From: an uncultured Azohydromonas sp.
GTDB taxonomy: Bacteria > Pseudomonadota > Gammaproteobacteria > Burkholderiales > Burkholderiaceae_C
Direction of reading: 5' to 3'
Assembly (NCBI RefSeq): GCF_937926365.1
Contig: NZ_CALAOH010000211.1
Coordinates: 1 to 63,058 of the forward strand
DNA length: 63,058 nt
Positions 19,561-28,542 of this stretch are shown here, piece by piece. Under the pieces are notes generated by a model. The model worked only from the letters and a program-made list of their open reading frames with translations, searched no databases and had not been told where the DNA came from. Every line of letters starts with the position of its first letter. Position 1 is the stretch's first letter. The position numbers and the translations under genes were made by a program.

Positions 19561-20595
19561 ATGTCGCGCCCCCATCTGCCGGTGCTGATCGGTTCCCTGC
19601 TCATCGCCGCTGCCGGCACGGCTGCCGCCCAGGACGTAACAGGCGCTGGCGCCACATTTCCCGCGCCGGTCTATGCCAAGTGGGCTGACATCTACAACAA
19701 GGCCACCGGCGTGCGCGTGAACTACCAGTCCGTCGGTTCCGGCGCCGGCATCAAGCAGGTCAAGGCCCGGACTGTGCATTTCGGCGCTACCGACATGCCG
19801 CTCAAGGACGAGGAACTGGACAAAGGGGGCCTGCTGCAGTTCCCCACCGTCATCGGCGGTGTGGTCCCGGTGGTCAATGTCAAGGGCATCCAGCCCGGCC
19901 AGTTGAAACTCACCGGCCAGGTGCTCGGCGACATCTACCTGGGCAAGATCAAGAAGTGGAACGACCCGGCGCTCACCGCGCTCAATCCGGGCCTCATGCT
20001 GCCGGAGCAGGCCATCGCCGTGGTGCAGCGTTCCGACGGTTCGGGCACCGGCTTCCTGTTCACCCACTACCTTTCCAAGACCAACGCGCAGTGGCAGGCG
20101 CAGGTGGGGGCGAGCACCTCGGTGAAGTGGCCGGTCGGCTTCGGCGGCAAGGGCAACGAAGGCGTGGCCAGCTATGTGCAGAAGCTGCCCGGCGCCATCG
20201 GCTACGTCGAGTACGCCTATGTCAAGCACAACAAGATGACGTACACGCTGCTCCAGAACCAGGCAGGCCATTTCGTGGCGCCGGAGGACGCCAACTTCAA
20301 GGCCGCCGCTGCGGGCGCCGACTGGGGCAAGAGTTTCTACCAAGTACTTACCAACCAGCCCGGCAAGGATGCCTGGCCGCTCACGGGCGCCACCTACATC
20401 CTCATGCCCAAGTCGCCGGATAAGCCCGAGGTGGTGGCGGCCGCGCTGAAGTTTTTCGACTGGGCCTACACCAGCGGCGATGCCGTGGCCACCGAGCTGA
20501 AGTACGTGGTCCTTCCGGAAACGCTCAAGACGCTGGTGCGCGAGCGCTGGGCTGGCATCCAGGGCAAGGACGGCAAGGCGTTGGCCTTCAAGTGA
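19561..20595 (+). CDS. pstS: Phosphate ABC transporter, periplasmic binding protein PstS
   Basis: 344 aa with an N-terminal signal peptide (hydrophobic residues 7-20, cleavage after AAA before QDVTGAG). The mature protein begins with the family signature GAGATFPAPVYAKWAD and contains phosphate-loop motifs SVGSGAGIKQ, FGATDMPLKDEEL and VQRSDGSGTGFLFT. It binds inorganic phosphate in the periplasm and delivers it to PstCA. First gene of the pstSCAB-phoU-phoBR set, with a Pho box upstream. 121 bp separate it from pstC. Confidence 0.96.
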   Translation: MSRPHLPVLIGSLLIAAAGTAAAQDVTGAGATFPAPVYAKWADIYNKATGVRVNYQSVGSGAGIKQVKARTVHFGATDMPLKDEELDKGGLLQFPTVIGGVVPVVNVKGIQPGQLKLTGQVLGDIYLGKIKKWNDPALTALNPGLMLPEQAIAVVQRSDGSGTGFLFTHYLSKTNAQWQAQVGASTSVKWPVGFGGKGNEGVASYVQKLPGAIGYVEYAYVKHNKMTYTLLQNQAGHFVAPEDANFKAAAAGADWGKSFYQVLTNQPGKDAWPLTGATYILMPKSPDKPEVVAAALKFFDWAYTSGDAVATELKYVVLPETLKTLVRERWAGIQGKDGKALAFK

Positions 20596-20716
20596 TGTCC
20601 CGCCCGTGCCGGTGTACGCCCATCGTTCCTCGCACGACCCTGTGTGACGCAAGTTCCTCTTCCAGTTTGCTGATGGCGCCGTCTCAGGCCGCCGCAGCGC
20701 CCGCCTTCTCAAAGAC

Positions 20717-21742
20717 ATGACCGCAAGACTGCCGGCCACGTTGCGCCAGGAAGCCGTCGATGCGATGGACGCCTTCGACGTGGTGCCCAGATCACCCGTG
20801 GTGCGACGCTTCTCCCCCTGGCCCGACCGCCTTTTCTCTGCCGCTGCACACGCCGCCGCGGTGATGGTGCTGACGCTGCTGCTAGGCATCATCGTTTCGC
20901 TGCTCATCGGCGCCCGGCCGGCCATCGAAGCCTTCGGCCTGGGCTTTCTCTGGAGCAGTGAGTGGGACCCGGTGCAGGAACGCTTTGGCGGCCTGGTGAT
21001 GATCTGGGGGACGCTGGCCAGCTCCGCCATCGCGCTGCTCATTGCCGTGCCCGTGAGCTTCGGCATCGCGCTGTTCCTGACCGAGCTGGCGCCCTCGTGG
21101 CTCAAGCGGCCCCTGGGCATCGCGGTGGAACTGCTGGCGGCCGTGCCCTCCATCGTCTACGGCATGTGGGGCCTGCTTGTCTTCGGCCCGCTGCTGGCGA
21201 CCTACGTGCAGCAGCCGCTGCAATCCGCCTTCGGCGACGTGCCGGGACTGGGCCAGCTGTTCCAGGGCCCGCCGGTGGGCCTGGGGCTGCTGTCGGCCGG
21301 AATCATCCTGGCCATCATGATCATTCCCTTCATCGCCTCGGTGATGCGCGACGTGTTCGAGGTCACGCCGCCGATGCTCAAGGAGTCCGCCTATGGGCTG
21401 GGCGCCACGACCTGGGAAGTCGTCTCCAAGGTGGTGCTGCCCTACACCAAGACCGGCGTGGTGGGCGGGATCATGCTCGGCCTGGGCCGCGCCATTGGTG
21501 AAACCATGGCCGTTACCTTCGTCATCGGCAACATGAACCAGCTCCGCTCGCTGTCGCTGTTCGAGCCGGGCAACAGCATTACCTCGGCGCTGGCCAACGA
21601 GTTCGCCGAAGCGGGTGAGGGGCTCCACCAAGCATCCCTCATCTACTTGGGGCTGGTGCTGTTCTTCATCACCTTCGTGGTGCTGGTGTTGTCGCGGTTG
21701 CTGCTGACGCGGCTGAAGAAGGGTGAAGGAGCGCGCGCATGA
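20717..21742 (+). CDS. pstC: Phosphate ABC transporter permease PstC
   Basis: 341 aa inner-membrane permease with about six membrane segments after a ~45-residue cytoplasmic N-terminus. The EAA-like loop ESAYGLGATTWEVVSKVVLP and the following GRAIGETMAVTFVIGN are characteristic of PstC. It pairs with PstA to form the phosphate channel. Its last codons overlap the pstA start (ATGA at 21739-21742), so the two are translationally coupled. Confidence 0.96.
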   Translation: MTARLPATLRQEAVDAMDAFDVVPRSPVVRRFSPWPDRLFSAAAHAAAVMVLTLLLGIIVSLLIGARPAIEAFGLGFLWSSEWDPVQERFGGLVMIWGTLASSAIALLIAVPVSFGIALFLTELAPSWLKRPLGIAVELLAAVPSIVYGMWGLLVFGPLLATYVQQPLQSAFGDVPGLGQLFQGPPVGLGLLSAGIILAIMIIPFIASVMRDVFEVTPPMLKESAYGLGATTWEVVSKVVLPYTKTGVVGGIMLGLGRAIGETMAVTFVIGNMNQLRSLSLFEPGNSITSALANEFAEAGEGLHQASLIYLGLVLFFITFVVLVLSRLLLTRLKKGEGARA

Positions 21743-22623
21743 ATACCGCTGCCGCGAAAGCCGATCCGGGCCTGGATGCCCGCCGGCTGGCCAGACACCG
21801 CGCGCGCAAGCGCACCAACGCCATCGCGCTGACGCTGGCGCTGGCTGCCATGGCCTTCGGCGTGTTCTGGCTGATCTGGATTCTGTGGGAGACGCTGCGC
21901 CTGGGGCTGCCCGCGCTGTCGCTGCAGGTGTTGACGCAGATGACGCCGGCGCCGCAGTCCGAGGGCGGTGGCCTGGTCAACGCCATCTTCGGCTCGTTGC
22001 TGATGGTTGGTCTGGCCACGCTTATCGGCACGCCCGTGGGCGTGATGGCCGGCATCTACCTGGCCGAGTACGGGCGCAAGGGCTGGCTGGGTGCGGCCAC
22101 CCGCTTCATCAACGACATCCTGCTGTCCGCGCCTTCCATCGTCATCGGCCTGTTCGTCTACTCGGTGGTTGTCACTCAGATGAAAGGCTTCTCCGGCTGG
22201 GCCGGGGTGCTGGCGCTGACGCTCATCGTCATCCCCATCGTCGTGCGTACCACCGAGAACATGCTTTCGCTGGTGTCTAACGCGCTGCGCGAAGCGGCCT
22301 ACGCGCTGGGCACACCGAAGTGGAAGGTCATCGGCGCCATCACGCTCAAGGCCGCGCGCTCGGGCGTGGCCACCGGTGTGCTGCTGGCGCTGGCCCGCGT
22401 CTCGGGCGAGACCGCGCCGCTGCTCTTCACCGCGCTGTCGAACCAGTTCTGGAGCGCTGATCTCTCACAGCCACTGGCGAGCCTGCCCGTGACGATCTTC
22501 AAGTTCGCCATGAGCCCCTATGAGAACTGGCAGCAGCTGGCCTGGGCCGGCGTCTTCCTCATCACGCTGGGCGTGCTCGCGCTCAACATCGCCGCGCGCG
22601 TGCTGCTGCGGCACAAGCATTGA
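21739..22623 (+). CDS. pstA: Phosphate ABC transporter permease PstA
   Basis: 294 aa with six predicted membrane segments; the second half of the phosphate channel. LREAAYALGTPKWKVIGAIT is the EAA loop that contacts PstB, followed by ARVSGETAPLLFTAL, the PstA counterpart of the PstC sequence. A ~30-residue Arg/Ala-rich N-terminus precedes the first membrane helix. pstB starts 11 bp downstream. Confidence 0.96.
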   Translation: MNTAAAKADPGLDARRLARHRARKRTNAIALTLALAAMAFGVFWLIWILWETLRLGLPALSLQVLTQMTPAPQSEGGGLVNAIFGSLLMVGLATLIGTPVGVMAGIYLAEYGRKGWLGAATRFINDILLSAPSIVIGLFVYSVVVTQMKGFSGWAGVLALTLIVIPIVVRTTENMLSLVSNALREAAYALGTPKWKVIGAITLKAARSGVATGVLLALARVSGETAPLLFTALSNQFWSADLSQPLASLPVTIFKFAMSPYENWQQLAWAGVFLITLGVLALNIAARVLLRHKH

Positions 22624-22634
22624 GATTCACCGAC

Positions 22635-23444
22635 ATGAACGCCGCCGTCGCCGAAAAGCCCGTGCTCGACTTCGAGCTACCCGCCCACGAGAAGGCCAAG
22701 ATCACCGTGCGCGACCTGCGCTTCTATTACGGCAAGTTCCTCGCGCTCAAGCAGATCAACCTGGACATTCCGCAGAACAAGGTCACGGCCTTCATCGGCC
22801 CTTCGGGCTGCGGCAAGAGCACGCTGCTGCGCACCTTCAACCGCATGTTCGAGCTCTACCCCGAGCAGCGCGCGCAAGGGCAGATCCTGCTGGACGGCCA
22901 CGACATCCTGAAGTCCGGCCTGGACGTGAGCCTCATCCGCGCCAAGGTCGGCATGGTGTTCCAGAAGCCCACGCCGTTTCCGATGTCCATCTACGACAAC
23001 ATCGCCTTCGGCGTGCGCCTCTTCGAGTCGCTGCCGCGCGTGGAGATGGACGAGCGCGTGGAGTGGGCGCTGCGCAAGGCAGCCCTCTGGAACGAGGTCA
23101 AGGACAAGCTCGGCCAGAGCGGCGCGGGCCTCTCCGGTGGCCAGCAGCAGCGGCTGTGCATCGCGCGCGGCATCGCCATCCGCCCGGAGGTGTTGCTGCT
23201 CGACGAGCCCTGCTCGGCGCTGGACCCGATCTCCACCGGCAAGATCGAGGAGCTCATCCACGAGCTCAAGAGCGACTACACGGTCGTGATCGTCACGCAC
23301 AACATGCAGCAGGCCGCGCGCTGCTCGGACTACACGGCCTACATGTACCTGGGCGACCTGGTGGAGTTCGGGCCGACTTCGGAGCTGTTCATGAAGCCGC
23401 GCAAGAAGGACACCGAGGACTACATCACCGGGCGCTTCGGCTGA
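22635..23444 (+). CDS. pstB: Phosphate ABC transporter ATP-binding protein PstB
   Basis: 269 aa ATPase powering phosphate uptake. Walker A GPSGCGKS, Q-loop VFQKPTPFPMSIYDN, signature LSGGQQQRLCIARGIA and Walker B VLLLDEPCSALDPIS are all intact, and the C-terminus (DTEDYITGRFG) is the usual PstB ending. ATG 22635 is used; an in-frame TTG at 22620 overlaps the pstA stop and is less likely. Confidence 0.96.
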   Translation: MNAAVAEKPVLDFELPAHEKAKITVRDLRFYYGKFLALKQINLDIPQNKVTAFIGPSGCGKSTLLRTFNRMFELYPEQRAQGQILLDGHDILKSGLDVSLIRAKVGMVFQKPTPFPMSIYDNIAFGVRLFESLPRVEMDERVEWALRKAALWNEVKDKLGQSGAGLSGGQQQRLCIARGIAIRPEVLLLDEPCSALDPISTGKIEELIHELKSDYTVVIVTHNMQQAARCSDYTAYMYLGDLVEFGPTSELFMKPRKKDTEDYITGRFG

Positions 23445-23476
23445 CGCGCCAGGGTTCCACGCAAGGAGGATTCGCC

Positions 23477-24184
23477 ATGCCCGACAAGCACCTCTCCACC
23501 CAGTTCGACGCCGAGCTCAGCAGCATTTCCAACCGCGTGCTGGAGATGGGCGGGTTGGTCGAATCGCAGCTTTCCCAGGCCATGGCCGCGCTGTCGGACT
23601 TCAGCACCGAAACCGCGGCACAGGTGATCACACGCGAGGCGCTGGTCAACCGCATGGAGCTGGAGATCGACCGTGAGCTTTCCGGCGTTATCGCCCGGCG
23701 CCAGCCCACGGCGCGCGACCTGCGCCTGCTCATCGCCGTGAGCAAGGCCATTGCCAATCTGGAGCGCGTGGGCGACGAGGCTGCGCGCATCGCGCGCACG
23801 GTCGACAAGCTCATCAACGCCGGCGTGTCCACGCGACTGCGCCAGCCGGTGGGCGATCTCAAGTACGAGGCCGAGCTCGCTACTGCGAGCCTGCGCAAGG
23901 CGCTGGACGCCTTTGCGCGGCTAGACACGGTGCGCGCGCTGGAAGTGCTCAAGCAGGACGACCAGATCGACCAGGAGTTCGACGGCCTGCTGCGCAAGCT
24001 CATCACCTACATGATGGAAGATCCGCGCACCATCTCTGCCAGCATCGACCTGGTGTTCGTGGCCAAGGCCATCGAGCGCGTGGGCGACCATGCCAAGAAC
24101 CTGGCCGAGGTGATCATCTACGTCGTCAAGGGCACCGACGTGCGCCATGCCTCGATGGAGGCGGTCGAGAATGCGGTGCGCTGA
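23477..24184 (+). CDS. phoU: Phosphate-signalling adaptor PhoU
   Basis: 235 aa, all-helical, two PhoU repeats of about 100 residues each (acidic metal-binding helices such as ERVGDEAARIAR and ERVGDHAKNLAEV). PhoU links the PstSCAB transporter to PhoR, keeping the kinase off when phosphate is plentiful. AGGAGG lies 8 nt before ATG 23477. Its place between pstB and phoB matches this role. Confidence 0.95.
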   Translation: MPDKHLSTQFDAELSSISNRVLEMGGLVESQLSQAMAALSDFSTETAAQVITREALVNRMELEIDRELSGVIARRQPTARDLRLLIAVSKAIANLERVGDEAARIARTVDKLINAGVSTRLRQPVGDLKYEAELATASLRKALDAFARLDTVRALEVLKQDDQIDQEFDGLLRKLITYMMEDPRTISASIDLVFVAKAIERVGDHAKNLAEVIIYVVKGTDVRHASMEAVENAVR

Positions 24185-24214
24185 GCTTCACCGGCCTACC
24201 AAGGAGTCCCGCGC

Positions 24215-24931
24215 GTGAGCGAGGTGCTGGTGGTGGAGGATGAGCCCGCGATTGCCGAGCTCATCGCGATGAACCTGCGCCATGCCGGCCATGGCGTGAC
24301 CAGCGTGAGCGATGCCGAGGCCGCTATTGCCGCCGTGGACCGCGTGCTGCCCGATCTGGTGCTGCTGGACTGGATGCTGCCCGGGCGCTCCGGCGTCGCG
24401 TTGGCGCGCCAGTGGCGCAGCCAGCCACGCACGCGGGAGCTGCCCATCATCATGCTCACCGCTCGCTCCGAGGAGGCCGACCGCGTTGGCGGCCTGGATG
24501 CCGGCGCGGACGACTACCTGGTCAAGCCGTTCTCCATGCAGGAGCTGCAGGCGCGCATGCGCGCCGTGCTGCGCCGACGCGCGCCCGAGGCGCTACAGGC
24601 GCCGCTGGAAATCGCCGGGCTGCGGCTGGACCCGGCGGCGCGGCGCGTCACTCGGGAGCTCGGTGGGGCAGTGCAGGAAGTGAAGATCGGGCCCACCGAA
24701 TTCCGGCTGCTGCACTTCCTGATGGCACACCCACTGCGCGTGCACTCGCGCTCGCAATTGCTGGACCGTGTCTGGGGCGACCACGTGTTCATCGAGGAAC
24801 GCACGGTGGACGTACACGTGAAACGCTTGCGCGAGGCGCTGGCACCGGTGGACTGCGCGGCGCTGGTGGAGACTGTGCGCGGCGCCGGTTACCGCCTGGC
24901 GCAAGACCTCCATCCGGGCCAGAAGGACTGA
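24215..24931 (+). CDS. phoB: Phosphate regulon response regulator PhoB
   Basis: 238 aa OmpR-family regulator: receiver domain with acids E8/D9 and phospho-acceptor D52 in VLLDWMLPG, conserved Lys in YLVKPF, and a winged-helix DNA-binding domain with LLHFLMAHPLRVHSRSQLLD and RTVDVHVKRLR. It should bind the Pho box before pstS. GTG start at 24215 with AAGGAG upstream; the phoR start is 6 bp after its stop. Confidence 0.95.
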   Translation: MSEVLVVEDEPAIAELIAMNLRHAGHGVTSVSDAEAAIAAVDRVLPDLVLLDWMLPGRSGVALARQWRSQPRTRELPIIMLTARSEEADRVGGLDAGADDYLVKPFSMQELQARMRAVLRRRAPEALQAPLEIAGLRLDPAARRVTRELGGAVQEVKIGPTEFRLLHFLMAHPLRVHSRSQLLDRVWGDHVFIEERTVDVHVKRLREALAPVDCAALVETVRGAGYRLAQDLHPGQKD

Positions 24932-24937
24932 CGGGCC

Positions 24938-26293
24938 GTGCGCTACCTCTTGGGGCGTCCGTTGGGCGCGGTGGCGACCTGGGCTGCGGGCTCAGGCCTG
25001 GGCGCACTCGTGGGGGCACCGATGGGCGAGTTGTGGCCCGGGGTGCTGGCCGGCGGCGGCCTCGGCGTGCTGCTGCACGCTTCGGCGGATGCGCTGCACG
25101 GACAGCGGCTGATGCGCTGGCTGCGCGGGGGCCAGGACGCGGCGGCGCCGCGCGACACGGGTTTCTGGGGCGAACTGGGCTACCGCATCGAGCGGGCGTT
25201 GCGGCTGCGTGAGCGGCAGCTAGTGCGGGAGCGGTCGCAGCATGCGCAGTTCCTCAATGCCATCGAGGCCTCGCCCAACGGCGTGCTGCTGCTGGACGCG
25301 GGTGACGCCATCCTGTGGTGCAACGCGGCGGCGGCGGACCACTTCGGGCTCGATCCCGAGCGGGACCGGCTGCAACGCGTGACGAACCTGGTGCGCGCTC
25401 CCGACTTCGTGGCGTTGCTGCAGGCGGCCCCAACGCCGATGCAGCCCCAGCTGCTGTCGGGCCTGCGCCGCGCCGGCACGCTGCTGGTGCTGCTGCGTCC
25501 CTACGGGGCTGGGCTGAAGCTGGTGCTGTCGCAGGACGTGACCGAGCGCGAGCGTCACGAGGCCATGCGGCGCGATTTCGTGGCCAACGTGTCACACGAG
25601 ATCCGCACGCCGCTCATGGCCCTGTCTGGTTTCGTGGAGACCATGCAGACGCTGCCGCTGGCCGAGGCCGAGCGGCACCGGGTGCTGGCACTGATGGCCC
25701 AGCAGACGGCGCGCATGCGCACGCTGGTGGACGACCTGCTGACGCTGGCGCGCCTGGAGGGCAGCCCGCGTCCGGCGCCGGACCGCTGGTTTGCACTGGA
25801 TCCGTTGCTGCAACAAGTGCGGGCACGCACGCAGGCGCTGTCCAGCGGTGCGCACGAGCTGCGTTTCGCGGTACTGGAGGGCATCGAGGTGGCCGGCAGC
25901 GAGGGCGAGATCGACAGCGCGCTGACCAATCTGCTGAGCAATGCCGTGCGCTATACGCCCGTGGGCGGACGTATCGGCTTGGCTCTGCGCTGGCGTGAGG
26001 ACGGGTGGCTGGAGATCGCCGTGAGCGACAACGGCATCGGCATTGCGCGCGAGCACCTGTCGCGGCTGGCCGAGCGCTTCTACCGGGTGGACGGCAGCCG
26101 CTCGCGTGAGACGGGCGGCACCGGGTTGGGACTGTCGATCGTGAAGCACGTGGCGCAGCGCCATAGCGGCGAACTGCTCATCGACAGCGCGCCGGGCCAG
26201 GGCTCCACCTTCAGCCTGCTGTTGCCGCCGGTGCGGGCGCGGCGGCAGGCACAGCCGCTGGATCAGCGCGTCGACGTCGCGGTCCGCCGGTAG
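24938..26293 (+). CDS. phoR: Phosphate regulon sensor histidine kinase PhoR
   Basis: 451 aa. A hydrophobic Gly/Ala-rich N-terminus (residues 8-47, probably two short membrane segments) anchors the protein without a large periplasmic domain, as in PhoR. A PAS domain (about 105-200) precedes the HisKA motif FVANVSHEIRTPL with H220, then the ATPase boxes N (LTNLLSNAVRYT), G1 (VSDNGIGI) and G2 (GTGLGLSIVKHV). GTG start at 24938. Its 3' end overlaps the convergent glycosyltransferase gene by 31 bp. Confidence 0.94.
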   Translation: MRYLLGRPLGAVATWAAGSGLGALVGAPMGELWPGVLAGGGLGVLLHASADALHGQRLMRWLRGGQDAAAPRDTGFWGELGYRIERALRLRERQLVRERSQHAQFLNAIEASPNGVLLLDAGDAILWCNAAAADHFGLDPERDRLQRVTNLVRAPDFVALLQAAPTPMQPQLLSGLRRAGTLLVLLRPYGAGLKLVLSQDVTERERHEAMRRDFVANVSHEIRTPLMALSGFVETMQTLPLAEAERHRVLALMAQQTARMRTLVDDLLTLARLEGSPRPAPDRWFALDPLLQQVRARTQALSSGAHELRFAVLEGIEVAGSEGEIDSALTNLLSNAVRYTPVGGRIGLALRWREDGWLEIAVSDNGIGIAREHLSRLAERFYRVDGSRSRETGGTGLGLSIVKHVAQRHSGELLIDSAPGQGSTFSLLLPPVRARRQAQPLDQRVDVAVRR

Positions 26294-27933
26294 ATCAACA
26301 CGCTTTCATTGCGGTCGGTGGGACGACGCTCCCGGGCGACGAAGCGCCAGCCGGGAAGCGATGGCGGCGCGGCCTTTTGGTCGGCATCGGGCCGCAGCAG
26401 CACCGGGCACTCGCTGGCCTCAGGACGGGCGTCCACGCGCCAGCCGCCGAAGTACTCCAGCCCGGCGATCGCGGCACGCGGCAGGTCCGGTGCGGCCAGG
26501 CACGTGGGGTTCTGTCCCACATGTCGTGCGATGCGCTGTACCCACGGGCGGTAGCTGCGCCCATAGTCCAGCGCCGGCAGCCACAGCGTCATCACCAGCA
26601 GCCAGGCCAGCGCCACGCCGCCGGCGGGCAACACCAGGCTCTTCCACAGCGCCTGCGGATGACGCGCCGTGCGCCAACGCACCAGCGCTAGCCAGGCCAG
26701 CGTGCCGGCCACCGCTGCCACTAGCCTCACGAGGGAGAAGTCAGCCTTGAAGCCCGGCGCCAGGCGGGCGATGTTGGCGGCCGTGCGCGCGGGGACGCCG
26801 GTCTGCATGGCGGCGTACACCACCCAGATCACTATCGCGCCAGCACTGAAGAAGAAGACCGAGAACCAGTCGATCGCGGCGCTGGCGCTGCGCCGCAGCG
26901 TGGGCAGCGCGAACGCGGCCAGCACCGCCAGCGGGGGTAGCGCCAGCAGTAGCGCACGGTCCGAGCCGCCGAGCGCGACGCAGGTGCTCAGTCCAACCAA
27001 CGCCAGGCACAGCGGCAGCACGATGTGGCGCTTGAACAGCTGGCGGCGCCAATGCCACAGCGTCCAGGGCACCAGCAGCCACACCGGCCACAGGAACCAC
27101 GACAGTAGGCGGCCCAGCTGAAACAGCTGCGCGGCGTTGGGCTCGAACTCCCAGCGCCAGCGCGCATGCTCCAGGGCCAGCGTCAAAAGCAGGGAGGCCA
27201 GCGTCGAGGCGCCGATCCAGGGCGCGAAGCGCCGCATCGGCGTGTCGGCCGAGCGGGCACAGATGGCCGTGCCGATCAGTCCCGCGGCCAGTGCCACGTT
27301 GGGCGCGTCACAGGCCGACAGCAAGGGCAGGGCGCACAGCACCGCCGCGCGGGCCAGGGCGGTGCGCCAGGCCGCTGCGGCCAAGCCCCACAACAGCAGC
27401 GCCATGGCGAAGAGCTGGGCCAACTCGGGCGTGGTCTCGTGGCCGAGCTGCAGCAGGCCCAGCGTGGCCATCAGGGCCAGCAGTGCGCCGTCGGCCACGG
27501 CGCGGGCGTAATCCACGGTATTGGCTTCACCGCCGAAGGCCAGGGCCACGGGCTGGGCCGCTTCGGTACGTGCGAGGTGGAAAGCGCTGTACCAGGTCAG
27601 CGCCAGCGTCGCTGCCAGCAGCAGTGCGAAAGGAATGCGGGCGGCAAGGGGTGGTTCGACCAGCGGCGAGAGCAGGACGATGAACGAGGCGCCCAGCCAA
27701 TGCGGCAGCAGCGGGCCGTCCGGCGGCAGCAGTCCCACCAGGGGCGTCAGCCAGGAGCCGCGTCCTTCGCCGATGGCCGCCATGTAGCCGAAGGCCGTGA
27801 TGTCGGCGCCTTTCCAGGGGTCGCGCCCGAAGAGGCCGGGCAGCAGGTATGCGGCGCACAGCAGCAGCAGCGGTATGCGTGGCAGCCGCTGCACCGCGCG
27901 TTGCGTCACCAGGGCGGGAGATGGGATGTTCAC
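26263..27933 (-). CDS. ArnT-like membrane glycosyltransferase (GT-C type)
   Basis: 556 aa, GTG start, with about ten hydrophobic membrane segments up to residue 440 and a ~100-residue soluble C-terminal domain. The first extracytoplasmic loop, GRDPWKGADITAFGYM, has the acidic/aromatic layout of the GT39/GT83 (ArnT/PMT) catalytic loop, which uses lipid-linked sugar donors in the periplasm. Substrate is unknown; lipid A, glycan or protein modification are all possible. The gene converges on phoR with a 31-bp tail-to-tail overlap and has no operon partner. Family assignment rests on the loop and topology and is not certain. Confidence 0.65.
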   Translation of the reverse strand: MNIPSPALVTQRAVQRLPRIPLLLLCAAYLLPGLFGRDPWKGADITAFGYMAAIGEGRGSWLTPLVGLLPPDGPLLPHWLGASFIVLLSPLVEPPLAARIPFALLLAATLALTWYSAFHLARTEAAQPVALAFGGEANTVDYARAVADGALLALMATLGLLQLGHETTPELAQLFAMALLLWGLAAAAWRTALARAAVLCALPLLSACDAPNVALAAGLIGTAICARSADTPMRRFAPWIGASTLASLLLTLALEHARWRWEFEPNAAQLFQLGRLLSWFLWPVWLLVPWTLWHWRRQLFKRHIVLPLCLALVGLSTCVALGGSDRALLLALPPLAVLAAFALPTLRRSASAAIDWFSVFFFSAGAIVIWVVYAAMQTGVPARTAANIARLAPGFKADFSLVRLVAAVAGTLAWLALVRWRTARHPQALWKSLVLPAGGVALAWLLVMTLWLPALDYGRSYRPWVQRIARHVGQNPTCLAAPDLPRAAIAGLEYFGGWRVDARPEASECPVLLRPDADQKAAPPSLPGWRFVARERRPTDRNESVLIYRRTATSTR

Positions 27934-28036
27934 GCCGAAATCATGCCGTCAATGTGAGAACGACCCCGTGCGGGGTCACGGCTGCTCGCTGGACATCGGG
28001 CAACCGGCCAGCATGCCGCTGCGTTGGCGCAGACAG

Positions 28037-28062
28037 AAAAAAAGGCAGCCGAGGCTGCCTTT
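28037..28062 (-). terminator. Rho-independent terminator of rpmE2
   Basis: On the minus strand a stem AAAGGCAGC/GCTGCCTTT is followed by an unbroken run of seven T. It lies 20 bp after the rpmE2 stop. Confidence 0.9.
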
Positions 28063-28082
28063 GGTGTCGCCGGAGCGCGACC

Positions 28083-28346
28083 TCACTTCTTGATGAGGCC
28101 GACGCGCGCGAACTTGTTGCGGAACTTCTCGACCCGGCCGCCGAGGCTGTCCACGCTCTTTTGCGTGCCGGTGTAGAAGGGGTGCGTCTCGCTGGTGGTT
28201 TCCAGCTTCACCAGCGGCAGCTCGCGGCCGTCGTCGAGCTTGATGGTTTCCTTGCTCTGCACGCACGAGCGCGTGACGAACTTGAAACCGTTGGACAGGT
28301 CCACGAAGCAGACTTCGCGGTAGTTCGGGTGGATGCCTTCTTTCAT
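28083..28346 (-). CDS. rpmE2: 50S ribosomal protein L31, type B
   Basis: 87 aa. MKEGIHPNYREVCFVDLSNG and ETTSETHPFYTGTQKSVDS are the L31 core. It lacks the CxxC zinc-binding cysteines of type A L31 and is therefore the zinc-free type B form, which many bacteria express under zinc limitation but Burkholderiales often use as the only L31. It follows rho on the same strand after 196 bp. A longer open frame upstream lacks family similarity. Confidence 0.95.
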   Translation of the reverse strand: MKEGIHPNYREVCFVDLSNGFKFVTRSCVQSKETIKLDDGRELPLVKLETTSETHPFYTGTQKSVDSLGGRVEKFRNKFARVGLIKK

Positions 28347-28418
28347 CGGAAACCTCGCTGCGTTGCCGCCAGCCACGCCACCCCATGCGGCGCACTTGGC
28401 GAAAGCGGAAAACCCGCG

Positions 28419-28424
28419 ATTGTA
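28419..28424 (-). promoter_or_regulatory. Possible -10 box of rpmE2
   Basis: TACAAT on the minus strand, 73 bp before the rpmE2 start, in the rho-rpmE2 gap. No -35 element is recognisable, so this is tentative. Confidence 0.3.
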
Positions 28425-28542
28425 GCCCAAGCCGGCATGCCGACCGGGGATTGACGCCGCCAAAAAGCAGCGCCACTGATACACGACTGCCGTGGGGCTG
28501 CGGCAGTGGGCCGGTGCGGAGACGGCCCGCGCGAACGGCCGG

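Noticed and set aside
19507..21153. A 548-codon minus-strand open frame across pstS and pstC
   Set aside because: Shadow of two well-conserved transporter genes; no family similarity and it would cover the Pho box.
28486..28507. Hairpin ACTGCCG/CGGCAGT between rho and rpmE2 as a rho terminator
   Set aside because: It is followed by no adjacent T-tract on the minus strand; it may be a structured spacer but is not supported as a terminator.
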